From a virus: a DNA stretch of 31,692 bases. Below the pieces are notes generated by a model. It worked only from the letters and a program-made list of their open reading frames with translations. It made no database searches and was not told the origin of the DNA. The position numbers were made by a program, and so were the translations under genes. The stretch is from IMG/VR virus record IMGVR_UViG_3300027749_000346, positions 1-31,692 of that record. The stretch is one strand, 5' to 3'. Shown here piece by piece: positions 30,710-31,692 of the stretch; within the stretch, counting starts at the first letter, position 1; the number at the start of each line of letters is the position of its first letter.

Positions 30710-31669
30710 ATGAAAAAATTTACTGACCAAGAGTTTATTGAGCTTTGGAAATCTCATGACGGTAAAGCAAAACAACTTTGCAAAACTACGGGTTTAGATC
30801 ATCGTGGTGTTCTTCGGCGTAGGCGCAATTTAGAAATCAAATATGGTGAATCTTTATTAGCGTCTAAACCTTTAAAAAATGTATCAACCAAACCCAGTGC
30901 GGCTCGCAAAAATTTGGGGATTTTAAATGGCACTGTTATTGTTTTTAGTGATGCTCATTTTTGGCCTAGTGTACATACTACGGCATTTCGAGGACTTTTA
31001 TGGGCTATTAAACAGTTTAAGCCTACAGCAGTTATTGCCAATGGGGATATTTTTGATGGCGCTAGTATTTCTCGCTATCCAAGAATTGGCTGGGATTCCA
31101 CACCATCCGTAATACAAGAACTCAAAGCCTGTGAAATTGCAATGGGTGAAATTGAGGATGTTGCAAAAAAGACACGTTCTAATATGCAACTTATTTGGAC
31201 ATTGGGCAACCATGATGCAAGGTTTGAAAACCGTTTGGCAGCAAATGCGCCCCAGTACGAATTTGTCAAAGGCTTTTCCCTGAAAGACCATTTTCCTGCT
31301 TGGCATCCCTGCTGGGCATGTTGGCCTACGGAGAATACGGTCGTTAAACACCGCTGGAAAGGCGGTATTCATGCTACCCATAACAATACAGTCAATGCTG
31401 GCGTAAACATCATTACAGGGCATTTGCACAGCCTTAAAGTGACTCCCTTTGATGACTATAACGGCACAAGGTTTGGCGTGGATACGGGAACATTAGCGGA
31501 ACCTACAGGTCCACAATTTGAGAATTATTTGGAACTCTCACCTACCAATTGGCGCAGTGGTTTTGCTATGTTGACTTACCATGATGGTAATTTATTGTGG
31601 CCTGAGTTAATTCACACTTGGGCAGAGAACCAGATTGAATTTAGGGGCAAGATACACGATGTATCTTAA
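30710..31669 (+). CDS. Metallophosphoesterase with N-terminal helix-turn-helix
   Basis: This 319-residue protein has a basic helix-turn-helix-like N terminus (about 5-42, ELWKSHDGKAKQLCKTTGLD followed by HRGVLRRRRN), a linker, and a calcineurin-like phosphoesterase domain. The metal-binding signature is complete: DAH at 81-83, GDIFD at 112-116, GNHD at 166-169, HATH at 221-224 and GHLH at 237-240. It could be a nuclease or phosphatase acting on DNA or nucleotides; related phage proteins lack a proven substrate. It is set apart from the lysis cassette by its own leader and may start a different operon. AAGG precedes the ATG by 7 bases. Confidence 0.85.
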   Translation: MKKFTDQEFIELWKSHDGKAKQLCKTTGLDHRGVLRRRRNLEIKYGESLLASKPLKNVSTKPSAARKNLGILNGTVIVFSDAHFWPSVHTTAFRGLLWAIKQFKPTAVIANGDIFDGASISRYPRIGWDSTPSVIQELKACEIAMGEIEDVAKKTRSNMQLIWTLGNHDARFENRLAANAPQYEFVKGFSLKDHFPAWHPCWACWPTENTVVKHRWKGGIHATHNNTVNAGVNIITGHLHSLKVTPFDDYNGTRFGVDTGTLAEPTGPQFENYLELSPTNWRSGFAMLTYHDGNLLWPELIHTWAENQIEFRGKIHDVS

Positions 31670-31692
31670 AAGTATCACTAACTAGCGTAAGA

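Noticed and set aside
31670-31692. Window end compared with window start for terminal repeats
   Set aside because: The last 23 bases do not match the first bases, so no direct terminal repeat or circular overlap can be claimed.

Overview
The window is a block of late genes from a short-tailed (podovirus-like) double-stranded DNA phage. Every supported gene is on the plus strand, and junctions are very tight, mostly ATGA or TAATG overlaps or gaps of a few bases. The phage identity rests on a terminase large subunit, a P22-sized portal, a scaffold, a DUF5309/SU10-type major capsid protein, a connector, a nozzle, tail fibres and a lysis cassette. The host should be Gram-negative, because an inner-membrane spanin gene carries a nested outer-membrane lipoprotein spanin gene. 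No integrase, repressor, polymerase, primase, helicase or tRNA gene is visible. Either the early/replication region lies outside the window or the contig is incomplete.

Layout: 1-207 is a leader without a convincing gene. 208-2601 holds a GNAT-like protein, a probable small terminase, three small basic or Gly/Ser/Asn-rich proteins and two unknowns. 2588-4180 is TerL and 4190-6355 the portal. 6365-8991 runs through a small unknown, the scaffold and the major capsid protein, which ends at a strong intrinsic terminator. 9046-9852 is a likely capsid decoration protein followed by a second terminator with a UUCG loop. 9903-11389 is an unknown gene and a head-tail adaptor. 11398-16997 is a fibre block: a 1053-residue fibre with a collagen-like stretch and two shorter fibre paralogues, each followed by a 50-52 residue protein. 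16997-20769 is the probable tail nozzle and a large repeat-built tail protein. 20766-22058 is a second fibre block with a glycine-rich adhesin and a 65-residue companion. 22058-23167 is a two-domain 2-oxoglutarate/Fe(II) oxygenase. 23176-28417 encodes probable internal/ejection proteins. 28421-30655 is the lysis cassette: several small membrane proteins, nested spanins and an M15 peptidase endolysin. 30710-31669 is a metallophosphoesterase with an N-terminal helix-turn-helix, behind a palindromic AT-rich leader.

How it works together: TerS/TerL pump DNA through the portal into a scaffold-assembled SU10-type capsid. The adaptor and nozzle form the short tail, fibres and small companions make the receptor-binding apparatus, internal proteins probably escort DNA into the cell, and holin, endolysin and spanins release progeny. 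The points most worth a second look are the tandem oxygenase inside the tail region, the repeated fibre plus small-protein cassettes with a shared N-terminal module, the membrane-protein gene that seems to need an AUU start, and the palindromic leader before the phosphoesterase gene. I did not find a clearly new defence or mobile system. Product names come from reading the sequence and from memory of protein families; no database search was possible.
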